64,000 nucleotides of DNA from JABDGV01 sp964577935. Lineage in GTDB: Bacteria > Chlamydiota > Chlamydiia > Chlamydiales > FEN-1388. The position numbers and the translations under genes are program-made. Of the stretch, positions 8,762-18,130 are shown piece after piece. The DNA lies in contig CAZOAJ010000001.1 of NCBI GenBank assembly GCA_964577935.1, forward strand, positions 62,001 through 126,000, written 5' to 3'. The notes below the pieces were generated by a model. The model ran no database searches, was not told where the DNA came from, and was given only the letters and a program-made list of their open reading frames with translations. How positions within the stretch are numbered: the stretch's first letter is position 1; the number at the start of each line of letters is the position of its first letter.

Positions 8762-11341
8762 CTAGAAGTCTCCAAACCAATTGCCAAAGTTTGCCATCTG
8801 TCCAACGTCTTTGAGTTCTTTTCTCCAGCCGCGCTCGGTCTTCGATTTGGCTTTGAAGATTTCTTCCTGCCGCTTCGTAATTTCATCAATATCGTTTGGT
8901 GTATCGATAATGATTGGACGGATAAAGATTAAGAAATTACGCTTCTGGTTAATACCGGTTTTTACTCCAAATAAGCTTCCTATAACCGGAAGAGCTCCTA
9001 GACAGGGCATTCGTTCGTAGTCAAGTTCTTTTTCTTCTGTAATTAATCCTGACATAATGAAAAAGTGGTCTGAAGGCATGTGAACGCGGGTTACAGTCCT
9101 TGCTTCCTTAGTTGTTGCTGGTGGTGCATTCTGGTTTCCTTGGGCTGCAACTTGGGCGGCGCTAGCTGAACTGACTTTTTGCTCAATAATCAATGTGACA
9201 GTATCACCTGAACTAATCAGCGGAGTTACCTTGAGAAGAACGCCTACTTCCCGAGTTTCATAGTTGTTGGAAACAACGTTTGTAGCTCCTACTCCCGTAG
9301 CGTTGACGATAGACTGTCCTTTAATAGGAATTTGTTCTCCTACAAAAACTTCAGCCGGCACGTTATGCTCAGTCGTAATTTTCGGGTTCATAATTACATG
9401 ATCTTCTTTGTCAATGCTGATGGCATGAATAAGAGCCCCGGTTGATCTAAATCCTCGTCCTCGAAATTTAATCTTTCGACCAATTGATGAGAGAGCAAAG
9501 CCTGTGTCAGTTGGAGGGACAATTTGAGGGGGGGTAAATTCTCCTACAGCATTAAAAACAGGAGCAAAGTTTGAACTTACTGAACGGACAAACCCTACCT
9601 GTGCTCCAAAATTTGTTCGTTGGATACGTCCGCTCCATTCAACACCAAATTCAAGCGAGTTATCGAGTGTTGTGTCAAGAACAAGAGCTTCGATAAGAAC
9701 CTGACGTACTGGAGTGTCAATCTGAGAGACGAGTTCTTTTACTTTATCGATTGAGACTTGAGTTCCAGTGAAGACAAGAGTGTTATTATCATCTACAGAC
9801 TGCAAACTATTCAGTGTTTGAATAAGATCATTGAGAATTACATCTCGATGTCCTTCGGGACCTCTGGTTGGTTCCGCAAGGCTTGCAGCTATTGATCTTA
9901 ATGCTGTAGATACATCCGAGCTTTTTCGATAGTGAAGCTTTAGAATTAAAAACTGTGTTGAGTCTTGCTGTCCTCCGGGGAGAGACGATCCAGAAAGCTG
10001 CTGTCTCTGAAGAGACATTCTTTCATTGGCTGCTCCAGGATTATTTATATCTGTCCAAAGAAGATTCTTGGCATCCCTTGTCGTGAGCTGATTAATCTCT
10101 GTTTCTGAAAATAACCTTTTTTTCAAAAGATCACGAATTTCATTATCACTGAGTGAATCAATCTGGGCTTTATTGAGCCCTCCACCTCGTAAGAGCTCTG
10201 CTTTCATTCGAGCTCTTTCTGCAGCATCTTCTGATTCTTTAGGGTTGAACTTGACATCAGATAAGAGTCCTGATTTTGCTTTTCCAAGATCTATTGTCTG
10301 TAGAATAGAAAGAGCTTTTTCAAGCAGGAAAGGTGTAGTAACGATAAAAATACTATTTGAAGGGGAGTGGGGGACCATAACAAGCGGTTTTGTTACAGCC
10401 ATGGGAGATAAAAGCTGTTGAGCGGTTGATATCAGTACATTTGGCGGGGTATTAAGTGATACGTATTGCCCTACCTCAAGCCCTGATGTCTGAGTATCAA
10501 GCTTTTGTATGATTTCAGCCAAGCGTGCAATGTTGGAAACAAGATCAGTCACGATAAGCTTAGACTCATCAATGACCTCAATTGACGCATTATCTGAGAG
10601 CATCATTTTGATTAATGCTCCGCATTTTTCAGCGGAAACATTTTGCAGAAGAAAAACTTGCGTAACTATTTGTGGCTCTGTTGAATTTGCAGGTCCATCA
10701 TAGAGGGAGGGAACTCCCCGGATTTGAGGGTTTAAGTGAATAAGAAAGTTTGGTCCTTCTTCAACAAGCGCAAAGCCATGTATGCGTAAATTTTGAAGAA
10801 GCATAACCATGACTTCTTCAATCGTGGTCGGAGCTTCAGACTGTATGGTGACATTAAATTGAAGCTCTTGAGGGTCATATATAAAGTTTCGGCCAGTGAT
10901 TCTGCTTACATATCGCACGACTTCAGTAATGGATACATTGCTGAAGTTGATAATGGTCCCTTCCTCATGCGGAGATGTATTTGTTGGAGTTTGAGGAGTC
11001 TGTTCTGTTGGCTTCTGAAGAGCTTTTTTTGCAGCCTCTTTTTTAGCGGCCTGTTGCTGTGCCTCTTCAGCTATCAGAGCGAATGTTCCTTTTTCTTCTG
11101 TAAGAGAATCATAGGTGCTTACACTACGACTTTTTTGCGGTTGGCCAAAGTCGTTCGTAGAGGAATTTTGAGCTCCCGCTTCTTGATTTTTCTGAGGATC
11201 AGAAGGATCTGATGATGTTGAAATATACTTCTTATATGGCTCAAGACGGTCAATGCGATTTGGAGTGTCGCTATGAAGCCTGATTACAGTAAAAGCACTG
11301 CTTGATATGATAGTGAGAGCTAATAATCGCTTTAAATGCAC
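8762..11341 (-). CDS. sctC: Type III secretion outer-membrane secretin SctC (CdsC)
   Basis: An 859-residue secretin forming the outer-membrane ring of the T3SS, equivalent to chlamydial CdsC (CT674). An N-terminal signal peptide (LKRLLALTIISSSAF) is followed by a charged Q/E/K-rich stretch (to about 125). N-domains come next, with the typical ISITEVVRYVSRITGRNF and a second set around VFLLQNVSAEKCGALIKMML. The C-terminal secretin domain has the signature LIEALVLD, VGVLLKVTP and the hallmark LGALPVIGSLF before the C-terminal QKRNFLIFIRPIII. The start is GTG with GGAGG ten bases upstream. It is the last gene of the minus-strand T3SS cluster, 321 bp after the kinase gene, a gap big enough for its own promoter. 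Confidence 0.96.
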   Translation of the reverse strand: MHLKRLLALTIISSSAFTVIRLHSDTPNRIDRLEPYKKYISTSSDPSDPQKNQEAGAQNSSTNDFGQPQKSRSVSTYDSLTEEKGTFALIAEEAQQQAAKKEAAKKALQKPTEQTPQTPTNTSPHEEGTIINFSNVSITEVVRYVSRITGRNFIYDPQELQFNVTIQSEAPTTIEEVMVMLLQNLRIHGFALVEEGPNFLIHLNPQIRGVPSLYDGPANSTEPQIVTQVFLLQNVSAEKCGALIKMMLSDNASIEVIDESKLIVTDLVSNIARLAEIIQKLDTQTSGLEVGQYVSLNTPPNVLISTAQQLLSPMAVTKPLVMVPHSPSNSIFIVTTPFLLEKALSILQTIDLGKAKSGLLSDVKFNPKESEDAAERARMKAELLRGGGLNKAQIDSLSDNEIRDLLKKRLFSETEINQLTTRDAKNLLWTDINNPGAANERMSLQRQQLSGSSLPGGQQDSTQFLILKLHYRKSSDVSTALRSIAASLAEPTRGPEGHRDVILNDLIQTLNSLQSVDDNNTLVFTGTQVSIDKVKELVSQIDTPVRQVLIEALVLDTTLDNSLEFGVEWSGRIQRTNFGAQVGFVRSVSSNFAPVFNAVGEFTPPQIVPPTDTGFALSSIGRKIKFRGRGFRSTGALIHAISIDKEDHVIMNPKITTEHNVPAEVFVGEQIPIKGQSIVNATGVGATNVVSNNYETREVGVLLKVTPLISSGDTVTLIIEQKVSSASAAQVAAQGNQNAPPATTKEARTVTRVHMPSDHFFIMSGLITEEKELDYERMPCLGALPVIGSLFGVKTGINQKRNFLIFIRPIIIDTPNDIDEITKRQEEIFKAKSKTERGWRKELKDVGQMANFGNWFGDF

Positions 11342-11662
11342 GGTACTGCCACCTCCCTAAGATGATGACTTATTTCAAATCCCGGCGTTATTTTCCATGA
11401 AAAGATGACTTCTGAAGCGTAAAACTTTAGAAGTCTCCATTATGTACAATAAAATCTGTTACCGTAGCCTTGTGGATAGTTCATCGATGACCAAAATGGA
11501 TTGGTCAGATTTTGCGTAGCGTGACGAGTAATCCAAAAACAGCATTGTGAAAGGATGAAGCAATTCGACAAAGATTAAATAAAGATAGACACGACAATCG
11601 ACTGTGAATAGATTTTTAGGATAATACAAGCTATCTATCGCCGAAACACAAAACCATCCTGA
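11342..11662. other. 321-bp gap between kinase and secretin genes
   Basis: No credible gene. It contains a 7-bp inverted repeat (GACTTCT 11407-11413 with AGAAGTC 11429-11435) in the leader of sctC. On the minus strand a TACATAAT stretch just upstream of it could serve as a -10 element, without a good -35. It is the longest gap inside the cluster. Confidence 0.4.
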
Positions 11663-13099
11663 CTATGAGTGCTTATATGCGAAAATACAGACGGGGAGCG
11701 TATCAAATGCCGCGATTCCAAGGACACGAAGGCGCTGTAGGAAAGCATCAGTAAATTGCTGAGGTTCCAAATTTGAAAGTTGTTCGCAATAGGTTCCAAC
11801 TATCTGTTCAGAGGGAGGCATGGGAGTATGAGGAAATTCGAGGATGGGGCTTATTGATGCTCCGATATAAACGAGCATATCATTAGGTTGTATCTGACAG
11901 CTGGAAGTGACCTGCACGGCTTTCTCATTACGAATCAGAAAAAAGTACCCCCAATCCTTCTTTTGAAGGGTCCACATGTTTTTTACAGGGTCTATGATCA
12001 TGGAAGAAATAACGGATGTATATTGGTCAGTCGAGGAATGAAGAGGATCAATTTTCCAAGCAGATCTAAAGGAATAGATATCTAAAATACCTTTGACTCC
12101 GGAGTTCTTCATCTGTGCAAATATTGTGTGTAAAGAGCCGTTTTCAGAGCGTGAGCTTTCAGCAAATAGGCCCACAGATGCAACTCCTGATGCACAGCTG
12201 AATCCTATATGAGGTTCTTTCTCGAGAAATTTAAGCCAGCTTGTTTCTAGGATTGCTTTTCTTGAAGTTTCAAGATCATCATAAAGCTCAAAAAAGAAGT
12301 CGACACCCTGTCGTTCTCGTTGATACTCGCCAGAATGAACATAGCGAGAAAGATCTTCAATCAGCTCAACGACATTTTGATATCTTTCACTTGGGTTCGG
12401 GCGTAGCGCGCGGGCAAGGATAGCTTGAAGTCCTTTTGGTGCCATTGAAATAATCACTTTTCCGTGAGTGATCTTTCCCAAGATGAGCTCAAAGGCTAAA
12501 ATACCAAGAGAATAAATATCTGACTGGACTGACGGTATTCCCTTTTCATGGAGAAGCTCCGGACTCATATACGTTGGGGTCGCAGCTTGGACATCTGAAG
12601 ACGTCGATCGATTGTCTTCCTCTCGACTAATTCCAAAATCAATCAACTTCACCTGCCCCAAGTCAGTTATGAGAATATTTTCAGGTTTAAGATCACCGTG
12701 AACAATGCCAAAACTATGTAAGTATGAAAGAGCTGTGCAAATTTGGAGGAGAACGTTAAGGGCTCGTTTAAGAGGAAGAGGTGCTGATTTTAAAATGGTG
12801 TGTAGGCTCGTCCCACGAATAAATTCCATGGCTATATAGGGGCCTAAAGAATCACTGCCAACATCGAAGATTTTTACTATATTTGGATGTTCGGGTAGTT
12901 CAATAATTCGGGATTCTTTTTTAAAAAGAGATATAACGCCCTGGTTTGATCTGAACTGCGGCTGAAGTGTTTTTATTATGAGTAGTTCATGTGAGTCGGG
13001 ATCCCTTCCCAAATAGAGTGAGCTGATCCCCCCTTTGCGAAAATAGCTTTCAATTAAGTAAGGGCCGATTTTTTTAGGATTGGGAAACTCCTCGGACAT
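11663..13099 (-). CDS. T3SS-linked serine/threonine protein kinase (Pkn5-like)
   Basis: A 478-residue Hanks-type kinase in the place of Chlamydia pkn5 (CT673). The N-terminal kinase domain (about 10-265) has LIIKTL with the beta-3 lysine, EF-RG hinge, catalytic HGDLKPEN, metal-binding DFGIS and APE-like PTYMSPE. The glycine loop is degenerate (YFRKGGISSLYLG), lacking the normal G-x-G-x-x-G spacing. The C-terminal 210 residues (FSCASG, YFFLIRNEKAVQV) show no recognised domain. I place the start at the ATG at 13099, which has AAGGAG six bases upstream, not at the longer reading frame. In Chlamydia, Pkn5 is a secreted effector; secretion here is inferred from context. Confidence 0.9.
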   Translation of the reverse strand: MSEEFPNPKKIGPYLIESYFRKGGISSLYLGRDPDSHELLIIKTLQPQFRSNQGVISLFKKESRIIELPEHPNIVKIFDVGSDSLGPYIAMEFIRGTSLHTILKSAPLPLKRALNVLLQICTALSYLHSFGIVHGDLKPENILITDLGQVKLIDFGISREEDNRSTSSDVQAATPTYMSPELLHEKGIPSVQSDIYSLGILAFELILGKITHGKVIISMAPKGLQAILARALRPNPSERYQNVVELIEDLSRYVHSGEYQRERQGVDFFFELYDDLETSRKAILETSWLKFLEKEPHIGFSCASGVASVGLFAESSRSENGSLHTIFAQMKNSGVKGILDIYSFRSAWKIDPLHSSTDQYTSVISSMIIDPVKNMWTLQKKDWGYFFLIRNEKAVQVTSSCQIQPNDMLVYIGASISPILEFPHTPMPPSEQIVGTYCEQLSNLEPQQFTDAFLQRLRVLGIAAFDTLPVCIFAYKHS

Positions 13100-13197
13100 T
13101 GACAACTCCTTGAATTTTTGACACCTCTCACCTAACGTCTGCCGGATCAAAAAGATTATCTATTTCGTAATTCAAGTTATGAGTTGAAATTACGAAT

Positions 13198-13656
13198 TCA
13201 ATTTCCCAATTCAAGTATTCGGACTCCAAGCACATCGCCTACCTGCATAAGCTCTCCTTTTGCGATAATCCTTCCGTGTATCGAGAGAAATACCCCATGT
13301 TCTGGTTTAATTTCTATGTCGAGGACGCTTCCAGGAGAAAGGGTTAAGAGCTGATCTGCGCTCATATTAATTCTTGCGAGCTCAACACTCATTGAGATCG
13401 GGATATCTTTAGGTTCAAGCCGCGCAAATTCTGTTTTGCCTGTTTCGGATTGAGTGTTTTGTGTTGTGCCCTCTGCAGCGGCTTCTAAAGATTCTTTCTG
13501 ATGACTTTTCTGTTTTACAGATGGAGTGCTCGATGCATGTTCTTCGTCTATAAGTTCGTCCTCATCAGAATCCTCCTCTTCGAAAGGATTGAGGTCTATA
13601 TCCAAGGATTCTTCATCATTTGTATGATAATCGAGATCGTCTGAGCGTGTGGGCAT
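13198..13656 (-). other. Probable internal translation product SctQ-C
   Basis: Inside sctQ an in-frame ATG at 13654-13656 (MPTRSDD) is preceded by AGGAG with a nine-base spacer. The product would be 152 residues: the acidic linker plus the C-terminal SpoA domain. YscQ, SsaQ, SpaO and Spa33 homologues are known to make such a C-terminal fragment from an internal start. The ribosome site is seen; its use is inferred. Confidence 0.5.
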
Positions 13657-14514
13657 AGCAATTAACTCCTGATATTGGAGAGGGGTTTCCACAATCTTAA
13701 TTATGCCCTCTTTGATGCGTACTCGAAACAAAGGTCGTTCATCCAGGAGTATCATTCCCTTCATCTTGTCTGAGTTTAACGAAAAATAGGGGAAATCAAT
13801 CTGAATAAAATCGCCGAGAGAGATGTTTGTAACATTTAAAAGGGTTGTCTGAATTTTTCCCCCTTCGATTATCAAAGGGATTTCAGCACAGCTCAAAGCT
13901 TCAATCTTACCCAGTTCTTCAACACCCCTTTTCCAGCTGAGACAGAATGTCTTAGAGAGAGCCACTCTGATGACTATAGGAGCTCCATTCAAAAGCGCTT
14001 TGATATCATAGGTCAACAAGGCATCATCTGGTGTGCTTTCTTCAAAAAGGACGCTGCCTAGAGACTGAATTTCCGGAATTTGGGAAAGGGTCGCAAAGAG
14101 ATGTGCTTGAGTGATTTTTCGTGCCGCCAGAATAAAGCTTGACTCTTGTAGGTCGAAAACTGACTTGGCTACCTCGGTGAGAGAGCAGAAAAGAGCATCT
14201 ACAGCATGGTTTGGTAGAGCTACAATTACTGTTCCATCGACATCTGCGAGTTTAAAAGTTTGAAGGGTTGGTTCTGAATCAAAGTCTTGAAGCATCTGGC
14301 GTGCATCTCTCCATACAGGAGGAGATAGGTCCATATCTTCGAAGTGGCATTTGAAAGCCGCGCTTATAGAATTTGAGATTGAGTCTTTGGGTAAAAGAAA
14401 GCCTGAAGGAAGAGAAGCCTTTCTGCTTAATTCAAATAGGGAAGGGGAGTAGCTCCTTAGCCATTGAAGGTAGTTTTTCGGTTGATTTTGTACTGGAACT
14501 GGTATTGTTACCAT
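13198..14514 (-). CDS. sctQ: T3SS cytoplasmic ring protein SctQ (CdsQ)
   Basis: A 438-residue YscQ/FliM-FliN family protein that forms the cytoplasmic sorting platform with SctK, SctL and SctN. The N-terminal part is FliM-like and divergent. The C-terminal SpoA domain is clear (ISMSVELARINMSADQLLTLSPGSVL, then AKGELMQVGDVLGVRILEL). Between them lies a very acidic, low-complexity linker (about 295-345, FEEEDSDEDELIDEEH) that makes it longer than CdsQ of C. trachomatis (about 370 residues). An in-frame ATG at 13656 with its own AGGAG suggests a second, short product. It ends 98 bp before the kinase start. Confidence 0.93.
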   Translation of the reverse strand: MVTIPVPVQNQPKNYLQWLRSYSPSLFELSRKASLPSGFLLPKDSISNSISAAFKCHFEDMDLSPPVWRDARQMLQDFDSEPTLQTFKLADVDGTVIVALPNHAVDALFCSLTEVAKSVFDLQESSFILAARKITQAHLFATLSQIPEIQSLGSVLFEESTPDDALLTYDIKALLNGAPIVIRVALSKTFCLSWKRGVEELGKIEALSCAEIPLIIEGGKIQTTLLNVTNISLGDFIQIDFPYFSLNSDKMKGMILLDERPLFRVRIKEGIIKIVETPLQYQELIAMPTRSDDLDYHTNDEESLDIDLNPFEEEDSDEDELIDEEHASSTPSVKQKSHQKESLEAAAEGTTQNTQSETGKTEFARLEPKDIPISMSVELARINMSADQLLTLSPGSVLDIEIKPEHGVFLSIHGRIIAKGELMQVGDVLGVRILELGN

Positions 14515-14586
14515 TGAATAATCTTTTGCCCAAATTTATTCCATCATAGTGACTAGCTCATTTCCTCCAAATATTTTTAATAGAAG

Positions 14587-14629
14587 AAACCCCACTTTCC
14601 TGAAGAAAACTCAGGAAAAATGGGGTTTT
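14587..14629 (-). terminator. Long hairpin between sctP and sctQ
   Basis: An imperfect stem of about 16 bp (AAACCCCA and TTTCCTGA against TCAGGAAA and TGGGGTTT) sits in the 139-bp gap between the sctP stop and the sctQ start. On the minus strand it is followed by a mixed T/C run (TTTCTTC). It may be an attenuator or an mRNA processing or stability element that sets the SctP to SctQ ratio. Confidence 0.5.
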
Positions 14630-14653
14630 ATATCGCGTGCTGACTATCAATCT

Positions 14654-16063
14654 TTAAGCAAATCTCTGATCTTGCGGTTCACTTCCCATTTCACCGCCCT
14701 CTTGATTTTCACCTGTTTCTTCATTAAACCTTTGTGATTCGGTTCCCGTAGTTGCTATGTCTATCCCCTGGGAAAACTGAATGTCGGACTCAATTGAAAT
14801 TGTCTGAAGTGTATATCCTCTGTCGATGAGGTTTTGTCGAAGAACGCTTTGATTGTCAGTCATTTCAATAAGGCGTCGGGCATCAGGTGTGAGGTTTGCG
14901 AATGTAACGTTAAATTCCGTAGGGGCTGAGGTAAATTCTGTGAGTTGAATAGTCGCGCCATTGAATACTGAGTTTGGCATGTTGAGGGTAACAGTCGTTG
15001 TTGTCTGATTTGCAGTTGTGAGGGTTGTGACAGCATCCACAAAATGAGAAACCATCTCTTTGATATCTTCGATTTTCATCGTCTTGAGCGCTGTAGAGAT
15101 CTGGTCTGAAACACTTGTTTTTGGGGTTGCTATGTCTGTAGGTTGTAAAGGTTGAAGAGATCCAAAAGCTTTAGCTGCTGCTTGTAGGTTAGGGTCTTGA
15201 GTTGAATCAAATTTCCCTTTTTCTTTTGTGCTCCCCGTTTCTATAGACGAAACAATAGGTGCACTTGGCCCCTTCGTGGTGGTGTCGACATCTGTTTTTG
15301 TTGTGATAGATTGAGTGTTCAGGTTCACATGGGATCCTTGGAGAATTGCTCCAACTGTTGAAGTGTCTTCTGGAAGATCTGATTCTATAGCCTTGCCTGA
15401 GACCTTCAGTCCTGCTTGTTTAGGTTTTTCAAAGGCCCTTAGATCTGATCCTTTTGTTTTAGATAAGGCCTCTGTCAAAATGTCTTTCGTGCCTTCAATT
15501 GAGTCGGTATCTTCACTCATTTCTGCGGCTGTAAGAGACGTCGAGCTTGAACCCTGCTTCGATATTTTTGTGAGAAGGGTAGTTTTCGCAGTCGTTTGAT
15601 CAAGTTCAGTTGTCTCTGTAGAAGCTGGAAGATCAGCAAGAAGATCTTCTGTAGATACTTCGCCCTTTTCTTGGGTTGCACCGCTCTTTGTTGAATATCC
15701 TTGAGCAAGAGCTTTTGAAAGCAATCCCTCATCACCTGTGAGAGGAGTCGTGGTTTCTGTCGTGTCAACTTCTACGATGTTTGTGCCTTTGATGACTGTT
15801 GAGGTCGCAGTCGATTTTCCCGTTTTAGAAGTGCCAATCAGCCCGAATAAAGTAGGAACTTCGCCATCCTCGCCGACAGTAATTTCATCATCGTCGGCCC
15901 CCTTCTTCGCACTGTCCCCTAAAAGCTCTTTGAAGCGCTCAGGATTAGGACGCTTTTGCGTAGCCTTTGGCGTGCCCGAAGTCGACCCTGTTGACGACGT
16001 ATCACTTACAGGATCACTCCCCTTAGGGGCGCCTGTTGAAGGAACTGTATTTGGATTGAACAT
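14654..16063 (-). CDS. sctP: T3SS needle-length regulator SctP (CdsP-like)
   Basis: A 469-residue protein in the CT671 (CdsP) position between sctQ and sctO. Residues 1-320 are low complexity, rich in S, T, K, E and G (TSSTGSTSGTPKATQ at the start), as in YscP/FliK ruler proteins. The C-terminal 150 residues form a folded FliK/YscP-type substrate-switch domain (VTLNMPNSVFNGATIQL, EFNVTFANLTPDARRLI, LRQNLIDRGYTLQTI). It is much longer than the C. trachomatis protein (about 280). The start ATG follows GAGGGGG. A seven-base gap to sctO indicates co-translation. The ruler role is inferred from position and C-terminal pattern. Confidence 0.85.
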   Translation of the reverse strand: MFNPNTVPSTGAPKGSDPVSDTSSTGSTSGTPKATQKRPNPERFKELLGDSAKKGADDDEITVGEDGEVPTLFGLIGTSKTGKSTATSTVIKGTNIVEVDTTETTTPLTGDEGLLSKALAQGYSTKSGATQEKGEVSTEDLLADLPASTETTELDQTTAKTTLLTKISKQGSSSTSLTAAEMSEDTDSIEGTKDILTEALSKTKGSDLRAFEKPKQAGLKVSGKAIESDLPEDTSTVGAILQGSHVNLNTQSITTKTDVDTTTKGPSAPIVSSIETGSTKEKGKFDSTQDPNLQAAAKAFGSLQPLQPTDIATPKTSVSDQISTALKTMKIEDIKEMVSHFVDAVTTLTTANQTTTTVTLNMPNSVFNGATIQLTEFTSAPTEFNVTFANLTPDARRLIEMTDNQSVLRQNLIDRGYTLQTISIESDIQFSQGIDIATTGTESQRFNEETGENQEGGEMGSEPQDQRFA

Positions 16064-16070
16064 AACCCCC

Positions 16071-16595
16071 TCAGCCTCCCTTGTTTGATTTTTCTTTAAT
16101 CATTCTGGATAAATACATCGTAGAGCCAATCTCATCCTCTTCGCGGGTTTCGAGGATCTGCAGCTCTCGAAGTGTCTCTTTTGTCCACTCTTTCTTATGT
16201 GTCTCGATTTTATCGAGTTCTTTCTCTCGTTCTTTAAGTTGCTGCTTCGCCATCTCCAGATTTTTTTTAGCAAGCTCAACGAGTTGTATTTGCTCCTTTA
16301 CCTTTTTTTCTTCAACCGCAAGCCGTTCTTGGACGATTTTAAGATATTTTTTTATCATATCAATCTTATCGCTTGTGGTCCCCTCATCGAGCTCGTGTCG
16401 AAGTTGAGCGAGCTTTTCTTTGTAATGGTTTCGCACTTTATCCCGCTCAGCTTCCCGGGCTCTGAGTTTTTCGTTTTCGGTCTCGAGGGCTTTTTCCTTT
16501 TCTCGTACGTTTTTTTCTGCGTCCTCAATACGCCGCTGCTTTATTTCTATTACCTGCTTCAACGGATATGGAGGCAGATCGAACATTCCGCTCAT
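16071..16595 (-). CDS. sctO: T3SS central stalk protein SctO (CdsO)
   Basis: A 174-residue, almost wholly coiled-coil protein (E/K/L-rich from residue 15 to 165) directly after the ATPase gene, as CdsO (CT670) and YscO/FliJ. FliJ-type proteins sit in the centre of the ATPase hexamer and hand chaperones on. The N-terminal motif PPYPLKQVIEIKQRRIEDAE is typical of the chlamydial member. The gap to sctN is 10 bp and to sctP seven. No strong SD is seen, consistent with translational coupling. Confidence 0.9.
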   Translation of the reverse strand: MSGMFDLPPYPLKQVIEIKQRRIEDAEKNVREKEKALETENEKLRAREAERDKVRNHYKEKLAQLRHELDEGTTSDKIDMIKKYLKIVQERLAVEEKKVKEQIQLVELAKKNLEMAKQQLKEREKELDKIETHKKEWTKETLRELQILETREEDEIGSTMYLSRMIKEKSNKGG

Positions 16596-16605
16596 GGTAT
16601 ATCAC

Positions 16606-17952
16606 TTATTTAAAGAGTGATTTCAACTGGTTCAGCGTTTCTTGAAAACTTGACTTTTCATCAATTCCCTGTTTTAAGAAACGATTTACCTTATCGACAT
16701 TATCTATTGCAAAGTCGACGTTTTTATCGGAACCTCTCTTGTATTCTCCAATTTTTATCAGGAGTTCATTTTTTTTATATGTAGCAAGAACTTCTTTGAG
16801 TTTTCCTATAAGTTGAATATGCTCTTTGCTTGTAATAGATCCTAGCACACGGCTTGCTGAGGAGAGGACATCGATCGCAGGGTAGTGGTATTGCCGAGCA
16901 AGTTCAGCGGATAAAATAACGTGTCCATCCAAAATTGAGCGAACCTCATCGGCGACAGGTTCATTCATGTCATCGCCTGCAACCAATATCGTGTAAAAAC
17001 CTGTAATTGAACCCTTATCTGAGTTTCCTGATCTTTCAAGGAGTTTTGGCAATGTTGAAAAGACCGATGGGGTGTATCCTCCTCGGGCAGGAGGCTCTCC
17101 CGCTGCAAGTCCAACTTCTCGAATTGCTCGAGCAAATCGAGTAACCGAGTCCATCATCAAAATAACTGATTTCCCCTGATCTCTGAAGTATTCGGCTATG
17201 GCCGTCCCAACATAGGCTGCATTTAAGCGGAGCTGAGATGCTTGGTCGGAAGTTGAAACAACAAGCACGGATCGTTTTAACCCTTCAGGCCCGAGGTCTT
17301 TTTCGATAAATTCACGAAGCTCGCGGCCTCGCTCTCCGATGAGGCTGATCACATTAACATCAGCTACCGCATTGCGTGCAATCATTCCGAGCAAAGTGGA
17401 CTTTCCACCGCCGGCAGCAGCAAAAATCCCCATACGCTGGCCGAGACCAACGGTTAAAACACCATCGAGCGCACGAACTCCAACGGAAATGGGTTCTGAG
17501 ATAATCTTTCTCTTAGAGGGGTCTGGAGGTGCACGAATTACGGGGACTGTATCATGGAGAATAAGGGGGCCCTTCGTGTCTTCATCAAGAGGATTTCCCA
17601 TGCCGTCTATAATCCGCCCCAGAATCTGGGGTCCAACTTTGATGCTCAAAGGCATTCGTGTTGGGATTACCTCGCAGGAGGGGCCAATTCCTTTCATTTC
17701 TCCGAGGGGAGAGAGTATTACTTCTTCGCTTGTGAACCCGACTACTTCGCATGGAAGAGGTTCCATCCCTTCGCGTTTAACAAGACAGACCTCTCCGATT
17801 TTGACATGGGGAACAACGGCACGTATTACCATACCAATAGTTTCGGTAATACGACCGCTCACCTGAGAGATCTGAACAGAGTCCAGATGCCCCATGACTT
17901 GCTCAAGTTGTGTATCGAGCTCTTCGAGCTCCATAGAGAAGTTGTCACTCAT
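16606..17952 (-). CDS. sctN: T3SS ATPase SctN (CdsN)
   Basis: A 448-residue F1-beta/FliI-type ATPase that strips chaperones and unfolds substrates at the base of the injectisome. Motifs: Walker A AAAGGGKSTLLG near residue 185, GERGRELREF, Walker B VILMMDSVTRFA, the arginine region ARGGYTPSVF, and GSITGFYTILVAGDD. The N-terminal 20 residues (MELEELDTQLEQVMGHL) are a chlamydial-type extension. Length matches CdsN (about 440). It starts 165 bp after the CT668-like gene, a gap holding a perfect palindrome. Confidence 0.97.
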   Translation of the reverse strand: MSDNFSMELEELDTQLEQVMGHLDSVQISQVSGRITETIGMVIRAVVPHVKIGEVCLVKREGMEPLPCEVVGFTSEEVILSPLGEMKGIGPSCEVIPTRMPLSIKVGPQILGRIIDGMGNPLDEDTKGPLILHDTVPVIRAPPDPSKRKIISEPISVGVRALDGVLTVGLGQRMGIFAAAGGGKSTLLGMIARNAVADVNVISLIGERGRELREFIEKDLGPEGLKRSVLVVSTSDQASQLRLNAAYVGTAIAEYFRDQGKSVILMMDSVTRFARAIREVGLAAGEPPARGGYTPSVFSTLPKLLERSGNSDKGSITGFYTILVAGDDMNEPVADEVRSILDGHVILSAELARQYHYPAIDVLSSASRVLGSITSKEHIQLIGKLKEVLATYKKNELLIKIGEYKRGSDKNVDFAIDNVDKVNRFLKQGIDEKSSFQETLNQLKSLFK

Positions 17953-18100
17953 AAGATCTTCTTTTTCGCATTGTATGTTTTACGTATGCCGCCGTCTAAG
18001 GCGGTTCGGCTTATCGTCTAATTAAGGAGTATTCAAGAGATCCGTTTTTTAAAAAATTTATTTGAACTCTCTTTCCAGAATCAAATAAATGAAATTATTG

Positions 18101-18130
18101 CGTTCAAATATGAACGTTCATATTTGAACG
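18101..18130. repeat. Perfect 30-bp palindrome
   Basis: Positions 18101-18130 read the same on both strands without a mismatch. The halves are CGTTCAAATATGAAC and its complement, centred on ACGT. It spans the stop codon of the CT668-like gene and lies 148 bp upstream of sctN. It could form a loopless cruciform or RNA hairpin, or be a binding site for a dimeric regulator. Confidence 0.85.

Noticed and set aside
10793..11212. 139-codon frame on the plus strand and other frames inside sctC
   Set aside because: Shadows of the secretin gene.
17339..17866. 175-codon open frame on the plus strand
   Set aside because: It is antisense to sctN, whose protein motifs are unmistakable; it has no RBS and no family resemblance.
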